From Spirochaetes bacterium ADurb.Bin215 (GTDB lineage Bacteria > Spirochaetota > Spirochaetia > Treponematales > Treponemataceae): DNA of 57,708 bases. The stretch spans positions 1 through 57,708 of the forward strand of contig MWCL01000009.1 of the NCBI GenBank assembly GCA_002070025.1, in the 5' to 3' direction. Within the stretch, counting starts at the first letter, position 1. Each line of letters begins with the position of its first letter. Shown here one piece after another: positions 8,458 to 15,442 of the stretch. The notes beneath the pieces are model-generated. The model ran no database searches. It saw only the letters and a list, made by a program, of their open reading frames with translations, and was not told the DNA's origin. A program made the position numbers and the translations under genes.

Positions 8458-9375
8458 TTACTCCTCGCTGAAGATGGTTCTTACCTTGATGTCCTGGTTG
8501 TAGTTTCCGAAACCCTTTCCGAACAGCGTGCAGCCGCCCACATGCGCAGCAGTGTCCGGGACGGCAACCCGGAACGTGATGGGACTTGTTGAGTCAATAC
8601 CGAGTTTGACCGTGTTTATATCCGAAATTTTTCCACCATCGATGTAGGTACCTTCATTGTTAATGGTTAACAGTTTCAGCAGTCCGTAGGAATTCCAGTG
8701 TTCATCCCACCACTCGGGAGTAAACAGGCCCTTGACGGCCCCGCCGAAATCTCCGGGACTTGTCCAGAATCCCAAATCAATACCGTTAATCGAGAAATAA
8801 ATATCGCTCGGCCAATTGGAACATACCCCGGGAGCTTCAGAGCAGATCTCGAATGAAATCTGCAATTCTTCAAGTGTCTGGCTATCCTTCAGATAATTCG
8901 GTATCCGGTATTCAACAAAGCCTTTGGTGAACCAGAGAATACCCGCTTCCTTCTTGGACGGATCATCGAAATATCTCGGTTCATCCACTTCTCCGATTAC
9001 AGTACGTTGAGTCGCGATACCGCAGGTGGGCAATACAAGATACTGGGTAAAGGTTCCGATTGGAATTTCTGTTTCATACATGAGCGTATGATCCAGGTCT
9101 GAAAGTATGTCTATCATGAAAAGATGATCTTTCAGTGTGCAAATCTTCTGCGAACCACGTTTCCCGGATGTATAGATAAACTCGACCAGATCGGCTTCCA
9201 GGAGCGGTTTCATGTGCTGGGTTATGGCTCCGTTCGTTACATTTACCGCCTCGGCAAGTTCATTCAGGTTGATCTGTCGACGTTCGGCAATCGTTTTTAG
9301 CATTTGTAGACGCACCGGTGAACTCAATGCCTTGCTGAGTGTCAGTATTCCGGAGTGGGTGTTTATATCTCGCAT
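8458..9375 (-). CDS. ArsR-like winged-helix regulator with large C-terminal sensor domain
   Basis: A 305-residue regulator. Residues about 8-90 form an ArsR-type winged helix: SSPVRLQMLKTIAE, then NLNELAEAVNVTNGAITQHMKPL as the recognition helix, then LVEFIYTSGKRGSQKICTL as the wing. Residues about 95-305 look like a beta-rich ligand-binding domain rich in aromatics, with no metal-binding Cys cluster. It converges on the GH43 gene with a 15-base gap and probably controls the arabinan locus. ATG 9375 is preferred to the in-frame TTG at 9420: its -10 box TATAAT ends 6 bases before this ATG, which predicts a leaderless mRNA, and the TTG would lie upstream of the promoter. A 6-4-6 inverted repeat over the -10 box suggests autoregulation. 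The ligand, perhaps arabinose or an arabino-oligosaccharide, is inferred from context. Confidence 0.8.
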   Translation of the reverse strand: MRDINTHSGILTLSKALSSPVRLQMLKTIAERRQINLNELAEAVNVTNGAITQHMKPLLEADLVEFIYTSGKRGSQKICTLKDHLFMIDILSDLDHTLMYETEIPIGTFTQYLVLPTCGIATQRTVIGEVDEPRYFDDPSKKEAGILWFTKGFVEYRIPNYLKDSQTLEELQISFEICSEAPGVCSNWPSDIYFSINGIDLGFWTSPGDFGGAVKGLFTPEWWDEHWNSYGLLKLLTINNEGTYIDGGKISDINTVKLGIDSTSPITFRVAVPDTAAHVGGCTLFGKGFGNYNQDIKVRTIFSEE

Positions 9376-9381
9376 GAAAAT

Positions 9382-9410
9382 ATTATAGCAAACACTATAA
9401 CTTTTGTATA
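9382..9410 (-). promoter_or_regulatory. Promoter of the ArsR-like regulator
   Basis: On the minus strand, TATACA (9410-9405) is followed after 17 bp by a perfect TATAAT (9387-9382). Six bases separate the -10 box from ATG 9375, so transcription would start at or next to the start codon. The -35 box is poor, as expected for a regulated or weak promoter. Confidence 0.6.
9384..9399. promoter_or_regulatory. Candidate regulator operator, site C
   Basis: Read on the minus strand: TATAGT-GTTT-GCTATA. The left arm equals that of site B (2269-2284), and the 6-4-6 plan equals that of sites A and B. It overlaps the regulator's own TATAAT, so binding should repress the regulator's transcription. Confidence 0.55.
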
Positions 9411-9412
9411 CT

Positions 9413-9434
9413 GCTATCAAAATTGTTGAAAAAA
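9413..9434. repeat. 22-bp repeat, copy 2
   Basis: Identical over 22 bases to 2105-2126. This copy starts 2 bases after the nrdG stop region and lies just upstream of the regulator's promoter. In the minus-strand direction it contributes a T-rich run directly after nrdG. Confidence 0.75.
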
Positions 9435-9435
9435 A

Positions 9436-10185
9436 TTACCGGAAAGACGCGGTCGGAACGAGGGTTTTCGCGTATTTGAAGAGGCGGTCTTTTTCGGATG
9501 GCGGATAGGGCTCACGGTCATTCCATGCGGGATCGAGGCAGTTCCCCGGGGCAAACGCGGTCAACTGCCAGTTTGCGTTTGGCGGCAGAAGTCCGGCAAT
9601 GACGGAAAGGTCCCGTTCCGTTACCAGATCGGGGACGAGAACGGTGCGGAATTCCACTTCGAGGGCTCCGGCGCGGACTTCACGGTCGAGAAGGGCAAGG
9701 CTTTTACGAAGCTCTGTCGCAGCCCGTTCTCCCGCGGCGCTTTCAATGGTAAGTTCGCCGTAGCGTTCGGGTGTTGTTTTCAAATCAATGGCGATCATGT
9801 CCGGGCGGAGATCGCGGTTGGAGAGAAGGGTTGCGAGGCGGTCGGAGAGGGTTCCGTTTGTGTCGATTTTTACACCCAGTCCGAGTTCACGTGCTTTGTG
9901 TATGCAGATTTCCAGCGCCGGTGAAAGGAGCGGTTCTCCTCCCGTTATGGCGAGTCCGCCGAGTACATTTTTCCTTTTTTCAAGATGCGCAAACACTTCT
10001 TCAAGCGGGATGTACTCATTTTCGGTTTCGCCATGGGGGCCCGAAGCAACGCTTGCCGTAGCAAGCTCGCCGTTATGGCACCAGGGGCAGCGCAGGTTGC
10101 ATCCGGGAAGGAACACAACCGCGCATACCCGTCCGGGAAAATTCACCAGGCTGGTTTTTTGAAGACCAACCCGAAGATTTTTCAC
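9436..10185 (-). CDS. nrdG: Anaerobic ribonucleotide reductase activase, radical SAM
   Basis: A 249-residue radical-SAM enzyme that uses S-adenosylmethionine and a [4Fe-4S] cluster to create the glycyl radical of class III ribonucleotide reductase. The cluster motif CNLRCPWC gives Cys29, Cys33 and Cys36, and the SAM-binding GGEPLL follows. It overlaps the upstream gene by 4 bases (ATGA), so translation is probably coupled to the protein carrying the glycyl-radical site, its direct substrate. It is longer than the compact E. coli NrdG (about 150) and is of the NrdG2/PFL-activase-like size class. The gene is last in the nrdR-nrdD-orf180-nrdG operon. Confidence 0.9.
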   Translation of the reverse strand: MKNLRVGLQKTSLVNFPGRVCAVVFLPGCNLRCPWCHNGELATASVASGPHGETENEYIPLEEVFAHLEKRKNVLGGLAITGGEPLLSPALEICIHKARELGLGVKIDTNGTLSDRLATLLSNRDLRPDMIAIDLKTTPERYGELTIESAAGERAATELRKSLALLDREVRAGALEVEFRTVLVPDLVTERDLSVIAGLLPPNANWQLTAFAPGNCLDPAWNDREPYPPSEKDRLFKYAKTLVPTASFR

Positions 10186-10724
10186 GCGAGCGTTCCTTCC
10201 GCTGCCGGTACCTGTACATGAATTTCACGGGTCGAGTGGGCGCGGCTTACTTCCCGTCCTGCTTCGTCAAAGAATATGACGGTAGGCGCGGAAAATACAC
10301 CGTATTCCTGTGCGCGCTCGAGGCCCGCGTCGCTGTCAACGTCAATCTGTTCCCCGGAGAAGGGAAGGCGTGAGCAGCATTCCTTTACCGGAGGACAATT
10401 CGGGCAGGTCTTGCGTACGAAGATCTCATAGCGGGCAATGGTTCCGTCAGCGTTTTCAGGCGCCATGGTTTCCATCGGTTTTTGTACGTCCGACGGCATG
10501 GTGTTCTTGTCCATATTTTCAGGCAAATGCTTTTCTATTGATCCGGATTCGGCTATGAAAAGTTTGCGATGGTCGTATTCCTCACGTTTGCCCTTGTTCC
10601 AGTTTCGTACAGAGCGGTAGTATCCCACGATGCGCGCGTACACTTCGGTAGTGGTTCCATGTACGTCCCGGAGGTCTTCCTTGACCCGGGCAATGTCAGC
10701 CTCAATTTCCTGTATCGTTCTCAT
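10182..10724 (-). CDS. Detached NrdD glycyl-radical domain fused to a glutaredoxin-like domain
   Basis: A 180-residue protein with two parts. Residues about 24-56, TEVYARIVGYYRSVRNWNKG and on to HRKLF, match the C-terminal glycyl-radical segment of class III ribonucleotide reductases; Gly34 in RIVGY is the expected radical site. Residues about 98-178 form a thioredoxin/glutaredoxin fold with redox motif CPNC (107-110), a cis-Pro region SAPTVI, and a linker in between rich in Met, Pro and acidic residues. The upstream NrdD lacks exactly the first part. A strong Shine-Dalgarno (GGGAGGGG, 5 bases before ATG 10724) shows that it is translated on its own, not as the debris of a frameshift. It overlaps nrdG by 4 bases. 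It may supply the radical glycine and the electrons for reduction in one polypeptide. The assignment of Gly34 is by motif only. Confidence 0.82.
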   Translation of the reverse strand: MRTIQEIEADIARVKEDLRDVHGTTTEVYARIVGYYRSVRNWNKGKREEYDHRKLFIAESGSIEKHLPENMDKNTMPSDVQKPMETMAPENADGTIARYEIFVRKTCPNCPPVKECCSRLPFSGEQIDVDSDAGLERAQEYGVFSAPTVIFFDEAGREVSRAHSTREIHVQVPAAEGTLA

Positions 10725-10756
10725 CTTTTCCCCTCCCAGGGTTTTTTATATTTGTT

Positions 10757-10773
10757 GCCGGCAAACTGCCGGC
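10757..10773 (-). promoter_or_regulatory. Hairpin between nrdD and the glycyl-radical/redoxin gene
   Basis: GCCGGC-AGTTT-GCCGGC on the minus strand forms a perfect 6-bp GC stem in the 68-base gap. No T-run follows, so it is not a complete terminator. It could protect the 3' end of nrdD mRNA or set the ratio of the two subunits. Confidence 0.55.
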
Positions 10774-10792
10774 CGGACTTTGTAAGCCGGTA

Positions 10793-12928
10793 TCAGTGTG
10801 TTCCGCCGGCGACGGTATTCTTTTCCTTTTCCAGACTGGCCAACCGTTCGGCGAGCATTTCTTCCCGTTCCGCCTTGCAGTTGGGACACTCGAAGTGCTC
10901 ACCGTCAAGATATCCGTGAATGGGACATACGGAAAAGGTCGGCGACACGGAGAAGTACGGTATGCGGTAATTTGACGCGACCGCTTTTACGAGGTCGCGG
11001 CAGGATTCCCAGTCGCGGATCGCTTCTCCCAGGAAGATGTGGAATACCGTTCCGCCGGTATACTTTGTCTGGAGCGCTTCCTGGTGATCGAGTGCTTCGA
11101 AGATGTCGGTGGTAAAATTGACCGGCAGCTGGCTCGAGTTCGTGTAGAAGGGATCCTTGTCTCCGGACGTAATGATGTCCGGGTATTTTTTCTTGTCGTG
11201 GCGGGCAAGCCGGTAGGACGTGCTTTCGGCCGGGGTCGCTTCCAGATTGAACAGGTCCCCGGTTTCTTCTTGAAAGTCGGCGAGTTTTTGGCGCATGTGG
11301 GTGAGCACTTTCTCGGCGAAGGCCTTGCCGCGGGGATCCACGATGTCCACGCCGAGGAAGTTCATGCAGGACTCGTTGAGACCGCAGATTCCGATGGTGG
11401 AAAAGTGGTTGTTCAGGTGCGAAAGATACCGGCGGGTATACGGGAAGAGTCCTCCCTCGAGCAGTCGTTCAATGACCTTCCTCTTGAGCCGGAGACTGAT
11501 CTTGGCCTGTTCCATGAGGAAATCGAGCCGGGCGAAATACTGGGTTTCGCTGTTCGCGAGGTAGCCGATCTGGGGCATGTTGATGGTGACTACGCCGATC
11601 GATCCGGTAAACTCGTCCGAGCCGAACAGTCCGCCGCCGCGCTTGCGCAGTTCTCGTTTGTCGAGCTGGAGCCGGCAGCACATGGAACGCACGTCGCTCG
11701 GGTCGAGATCGGAGTTGAGGAAGTTCTGGAAGTAGGGCGTACCGTACCGGGCGGTCATTTCAAACAGGAGTTGGGCATTTTCCCCCGACCAGTCGAAATC
11801 CTCGGTGATGTTGTACGTCGGGATGGGATACTGGAATCCGCGTCCGGCGGCGTCGCCGTCGATCATCAATTCAATGAAGAGCCGGTTGATCCGGTCCATC
11901 TCGGGCTGGCATTCGCCGTAGGTAAAGGGCATCTCTCCGCCGCCGACAACCGCGTATTTGTCCGCGAGGTCGTGCGGGCAAGCCCAGTCGAGGGTGATAT
12001 TGGTAAAGGGTGCCTGGCTTCCCCAGCGGCTCGGTGTATTGACGCCGTAAATGAAGCTCTGCAAGCACTGTTTTACTTCCTTGTCCGAAAGGTTGTCTTT
12101 CTTGACGAAGGGAGCGAGGTAGGTGTCAAAAGAGCTGAACGCCTGCGCACCTGCCCATTCATTCTGCATGATGCCGAGAAAGTTGACGATCTGCTGGATG
12201 AGCGTGGAAAGGTGACGCGCGGGTTTCGAGGTGATCTTGTCGGGAACGCCGCCGAGGCCTTCGGCTATGAGCTGGCGGATGGACCAGCCGGCGCAGTACC
12301 CGGAGAACATGGAAAGGTCATGGATATGGAAGGCCGCGCTCTTGTGCGCTTCCGCCACTTCGTCGGGATAGACATTCTTGAGCCAGTAATTGGCGGTTAT
12401 GGTTCCCGAGTTGTGGAGAATGAGTCCGCCGAGCGAGAAGTTGACGTTCGCGTTTTCCTTGACGCGCCAGTCGGACTGACTCAGGTAGCCGTTCATGGTT
12501 TCATCTATATCGAGGAGGAGTTTCTGGGTATCGCGGATCGCTTCATGGCGGGCGCGGTACAGAATGTACGCTTTTGCAACGGCAACTTCGTTTGATTCTA
12601 CAAGAACGGATTCCACGAGGTCCTGAATTTCTTCTATCGCAGGAATCGAGTGTGCGTGGCGTCCCGCCATGAGAATGCGAAGCTTTTCTTCTACCTGATC
12701 GGTCAGCTCGCGGGCCTTGTCCGGGTCGGGTGTTTCCTTGACCGCCTGGATTGCCAAGTTGATCGCGCGTTCAATCTTTGCGCGGTCGTATGAAGTAACT
12801 TCACCGGAGCGTTTTACCACATTCTTTAGAAAAGATGCGGTCTCCGGGTCTTTGGATGTTCCGAGAAAACTTTTCCATTCGGGAAAAACCTCCTGCGGAA
12901 TTTCATTTGAATCATTGTGCGTTGCCAT
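10793..12928 (-). CDS. nrdD: Class III anaerobic ribonucleotide reductase, catalytic part without glycyl-radical domain
   Basis: A 711-residue protein that reduces ribonucleoside triphosphates to deoxy forms under anaerobic conditions. It has an N-terminal ATP-cone (about 30-125; VVKRSGEVTSYDRAKIERAI), then the ten-stranded barrel with NFLGIMQNEWAGAQAFSSFD, SRWGSQAPFTNITLD and SMCCRLQLD, and the C-terminal zinc-site residues FSVCPIHGYLDGEHFECPNC. In ordinary NrdD about 50 more residues with an RVxGY radical motif follow; here the chain ends in a short charged helix and a stop. That segment is in the next gene. A GGGGGGAG Shine-Dalgarno precedes ATG 12928. The start overlaps nrdR by 17 bases. 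The presence of zinc ligands and the absence of any damaged tail suggest a natural split. Confidence 0.95.
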   Translation of the reverse strand: MATHNDSNEIPQEVFPEWKSFLGTSKDPETASFLKNVVKRSGEVTSYDRAKIERAINLAIQAVKETPDPDKARELTDQVEEKLRILMAGRHAHSIPAIEEIQDLVESVLVESNEVAVAKAYILYRARHEAIRDTQKLLLDIDETMNGYLSQSDWRVKENANVNFSLGGLILHNSGTITANYWLKNVYPDEVAEAHKSAAFHIHDLSMFSGYCAGWSIRQLIAEGLGGVPDKITSKPARHLSTLIQQIVNFLGIMQNEWAGAQAFSSFDTYLAPFVKKDNLSDKEVKQCLQSFIYGVNTPSRWGSQAPFTNITLDWACPHDLADKYAVVGGGEMPFTYGECQPEMDRINRLFIELMIDGDAAGRGFQYPIPTYNITEDFDWSGENAQLLFEMTARYGTPYFQNFLNSDLDPSDVRSMCCRLQLDKRELRKRGGGLFGSDEFTGSIGVVTINMPQIGYLANSETQYFARLDFLMEQAKISLRLKRKVIERLLEGGLFPYTRRYLSHLNNHFSTIGICGLNESCMNFLGVDIVDPRGKAFAEKVLTHMRQKLADFQEETGDLFNLEATPAESTSYRLARHDKKKYPDIITSGDKDPFYTNSSQLPVNFTTDIFEALDHQEALQTKYTGGTVFHIFLGEAIRDWESCRDLVKAVASNYRIPYFSVSPTFSVCPIHGYLDGEHFECPNCKAEREEMLAERLASLEKEKNTVAGGTH

Positions 12929-13385
12929 GTTCTCCCCCCACTTTATTCACTTCTGCAACAAATTCGTCCAGATTTCCGAAATGACGATATACCGAGGCAA
13001 ACCGGATGTAGGCCACCTTGTCCACCTCGTTAAGTTTTGACAATACGAGTTCGCCGAGCGTCGTGCTCGGTATTTCATGCGCGCCCTTGCCGGCCATTAC
13101 GGCCTGATCTTCAATTTCATTGACGATGTTCTCGATCGTCATGGTTGAAACCGGACGTTTTTCCAGTGCCCGCTCTATGCCGTGCTCAATCTTGTGCCGG
13201 TCAAAGGGCTGCCGCCGTCCGTCGCGTTTGATGACCATGAGTTGTTTTTCCTCGATACGTTCATAACTGGTGAAACGATATCCGCAGCCGAGACATTCCC
13301 GTCTGCGGCGGATGCTCTCGCCGTTGGCGAGGGTCCGCGATTCAATTACCTTGTCATCAAAACTGCCACAATGGGGACAGCGCAT
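12912..13385 (-). CDS. nrdR: Ribonucleotide reductase repressor NrdR
   Basis: A 157-residue repressor that senses ATP/dATP and represses ribonucleotide reductase genes. It has an N-terminal zinc ribbon (CPHC at 3-6 and CLGC at 31-34) and an ATP-cone domain (about 46-136: LMVIKRDGRRQPFDRHKIEHG). ATG 13385 is chosen because the zinc ribbon starts there and GGAG lies 8 bases upstream; the longer open frame to 13469 runs into the promoter. It is the first gene of the nrd operon, overlapping nrdD, which fits autogenous control of the operon. Confidence 0.95.
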   Translation of the reverse strand: MRCPHCGSFDDKVIESRTLANGESIRRRRECLGCGYRFTSYERIEEKQLMVIKRDGRRQPFDRHKIEHGIERALEKRPVSTMTIENIVNEIEDQAVMAGKGAHEIPSTTLGELVLSKLNEVDKVAYIRFASVYRHFGNLDEFVAEVNKVGGEHGNAQ

Positions 13386-13440
13386 ACTTTTTCTCCATGT
13401 CAAAATCTCCCAGATATGGTGTATCCGGGCCGTGAATTTC

Positions 13441-13469
13441 ATATTAGCACTAATTATGGGGTAATGCAA
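13441..13469 (-). promoter_or_regulatory. Promoter of the nrdR-nrdD-orf180-nrdG operon
   Basis: On the minus strand, TTGCAT (13469-13464) and TAATAT (13446-13441) are separated by 17 bp. A perfect 12-bp inverted repeat ATTAG-CA-CTAAT (13443-13454) overlaps the -10 box and could be an operator. It is shorter than the usual 16-bp NrdR box, so binding by NrdR is only a guess. Confidence 0.65.
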
Positions 13470-13498
13470 GGAAAATTGTGCAAAAAGAACGAATTTTG

Positions 13499-14167
13499 TC
13501 AGCTGCGGTTCCGTACCGCCCGGTCCGTGGTTGCTGCCACGTCCAGAAGGCTGATAACGAGAAGGGGAACAAGGGTGACGAGCTTGTGGATTCCTGCGGG
13601 AAGGGTCTTGCGGACACTGCCGCCCCGTGCGTCCCAGGCACGGGAAAGGGTGGTCCAGGAGTCAAAGATTCGGGGGATGAACAGGAGCATGAGGGAAAAG
13701 GCGCGGGGAAAGTCGGGTATGGTGACGTTCCCGGGGATAATTTTCATGAGGGTCAGGCGGACCGCGGCGAGAACGCCGTGAATCGCAATCCCGGTGGTCG
13801 TTTCAAAAAACACCATACCGGCGGTAAAGACGACGGCCAGTTTCCAGAGATAGCGTCCTGTTTCGGACAGTTCATGGATCCAGGTACTGCGTTCTTTTCC
13901 CAGAATGCGGACAGCGGCAATAAAAATGCCATAGAACACAATACTACGTACAAGACGAAGAAGGGATTCACCCCGCAGGCGGGATACCGCAGCTGCGGCA
14001 AGTACGAAAATCGTCGCCCCCCCGAGAAGATACCAATTCCCGGAAAATATCAGGATGGTAACCGTAATGAGCACCGCGAGCTTGATCCCGGCGGGACAAC
14101 GGTGGGCAAGGGTTGCTCCCGGCTGGTGTCGGAAAAGGGGGAGGTAGACGCGGCTTCTTACTCCCAT
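13499..14167 (-). CDS. bioN: ECF transporter transmembrane (T) component, biotin system
   Basis: A 222-residue membrane protein with about five hydrophobic helices and the family's coupling motif near AWDARGG (ARG motif contacting the ATPase). It links the ATPase to the substrate-binding S component BioY. ATG 14167 is chosen: AAGGAAG lies 7 bases upstream, and the start then overlaps the upstream ATPase gene by 10 bases. The longer frame to 14218 would lie deep inside that gene. Order bioY-ATPase-T component matches a dedicated biotin importer. The call could equally be written EcfT. Confidence 0.85.
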   Translation of the reverse strand: MGVRSRVYLPLFRHQPGATLAHRCPAGIKLAVLITVTILIFSGNWYLLGGATIFVLAAAAVSRLRGESLLRLVRSIVFYGIFIAAVRILGKERSTWIHELSETGRYLWKLAVVFTAGMVFFETTTGIAIHGVLAAVRLTLMKIIPGNVTIPDFPRAFSLMLLFIPRIFDSWTTLSRAWDARGGSVRKTLPAGIHKLVTLVPLLVISLLDVAATTDRAVRNRS

Positions 14168-14892
14168 AACAGATCTTCCTTGGTGTGGTAGCTCCCGAGC
14201 GGATTCCGGATCCCCCACTGCTCGAGCGGCGCTTCAGCGAGCGCTTTTTCCGGGGTTCCGTCATACACAAGGCGGCCCCGATGCAGAACGAGAAGACGGT
14301 TCGCGAGCGCGAGCACTTTTTCCAGTTCATGAGTTAAAACAATTACCGTTTTTCCGCTGGTGTGGAGATCCCGGATAATGGTATTTACCTGGACCACGCC
14401 CGGCCAGTCAAGGTTGGCAAAGGGCTCGTCAAAGATTATGACTTTGGCTTCCATCGCCAGAACACCGGCAACGGCAAGCCGCCGTTTTTCTCCACCGGAC
14501 AGGGTTCTCGCCGGCCAGCTGCTTTTTTCGGTGAGTCCGGTTCGTTCAAGACAGTCCGCGGCGATACGTCGGGCTTCATCCCGGGTACTGCCGAGGTTCA
14601 GCGGACCGAATGCGGTATCTTCCTCCGGAGTTTCTCCGAGTATTTGCGCCGAGGCATCCTGGAACACGAGTCCGATCCGGGTTTTCTGTCCGGTTTCGTC
14701 TTTATCTATAATAATGGTTCCCGCGTCGGGGCGGTCGAGGTCGGCAATAAGGTGCATGAGTACCGATTTTCCGGAACCGTTCGCGCCGCTTATTACGGCA
14801 CAGTCTCCGCGGTGAATGGTAAAGGAAACATCATCGACCGCCGGCTGCGGTGCTCCCGGAAACCGGCGGGTAAGGGAACGGATTTCAATCAT
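14158..14892 (-). CDS. bioM: ECF transporter ATPase, biotin system
   Basis: A 244-residue ABC ATPase that powers biotin uptake. Walker A is GANGSGKS (36-43), the signature is LSGGEKRR, Walker B is VIIFDEPFANLD and the switch histidine is in VLTHELE. The Q-loop follows GLVFQDASAQILGETPEEDTAFG, typical of the EcfA/CbiO family. It overlaps bioY by 8 bases upstream and bioN by 10 bases downstream. Only one ATPase gene is present, so it should act as a homodimer, as in BioMNY, rather than as the EcfA1-EcfA2 pair of group II systems. Confidence 0.92.
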   Translation of the reverse strand: MIEIRSLTRRFPGAPQPAVDDVSFTIHRGDCAVISGANGSGKSVLMHLIADLDRPDAGTIIIDKDETGQKTRIGLVFQDASAQILGETPEEDTAFGPLNLGSTRDEARRIAADCLERTGLTEKSSWPARTLSGGEKRRLAVAGVLAMEAKVIIFDEPFANLDWPGVVQVNTIIRDLHTSGKTVIVLTHELEKVLALANRLLVLHRGRLVYDGTPEKALAEAPLEQWGIRNPLGSYHTKEDLLWE

Positions 14893-15442
14893 TCGGTGAA
14901 AGGTAGCGGTGTATGACCGGACGGAGGCGCGCCGTTATGGGAACAAGGACAACCAGCTTGATGGCGTCGGCGGCGAGGAAGGGGACGACGCCCTTCGCGA
15001 TAGCTTCTGCGAAGGAAATCTGGAGTGTCTGGCGGAGGAAGAGAACACCGGGAATGTAAATACAGGCAAATCCCGCGAGCGCGGCGCTGATGATTACCGG
15101 AACGGCGTCCCGGGTAGCATGGGGGTTAACCCGGCGCATTGCCTGGCCGGCGACAAATGCGCCGATAAAATAGCCGACAAGATAGCCGCCGGTAGGTCCC
15201 GAAAGAACGGCTATGCCGCTCTGTCCGCCGGAGAAGACGGGAAGTCCCAGAATGCCGGCAAGGAGAAAGAGGCCCACCGCACCGGCGCCCTGGACTGGTC
15301 CCAGAAGGAGCCCGGCCAGAATCGCGAGCGCATTCTGGATTACGATGTGAATGGGACCGATGGGAATTGAAAAAAACGACCCCGCGCAGATGAGCGCCGC
15401 GAAGAGGGACGTATACACGGATCTGAGAGACGATTGTTTCAT
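14885..15442 (-). CDS. bioY: Biotin-binding S component
   Basis: A 185-residue integral membrane protein with six predicted helices that binds biotin at high affinity. Family features are visible: IPIGPIHIVIQNALAILAGLLLGP, then GIAVLSGPTGGYLVGYFIGAF, the conserved GPTGGYL region of BioY. It overlaps lnt by 4 bases (ATGA) and bioM by 8 bases, so the genes are probably translated as a chain. The presence of BioY suggests that the organism takes up rather than makes biotin; no biotin-synthesis gene lies in this window. Confidence 0.95.
   Translation of the reverse strand: MKQSSLRSVYTSLFAALICAGSFFSIPIGPIHIVIQNALAILAGLLLGPVQGAGAVGLFLLAGILGLPVFSGGQSGIAVLSGPTGGYLVGYFIGAFVAGQAMRRVNPHATRDAVPVIISAALAGFACIYIPGVLFLRQTLQISFAEAIAKGVVPFLAADAIKLVVLVPITARLRPVIHRYLSPND

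Noticed and set aside
11039-12595. A 518-residue open frame on the plus strand.
   Set aside because: It lies wholly antisense to nrdD, whose identity is certain from many motifs, and has no Shine-Dalgarno or recognisable domains. It is a GC-bias shadow.
13443-13454. NrdR box in the nrd promoter.
   Set aside because: Only a 12-bp palindrome is visible, and a canonical pair of 16-bp NrdR boxes was not found, so it is described as a palindrome but not named a NrdR site.
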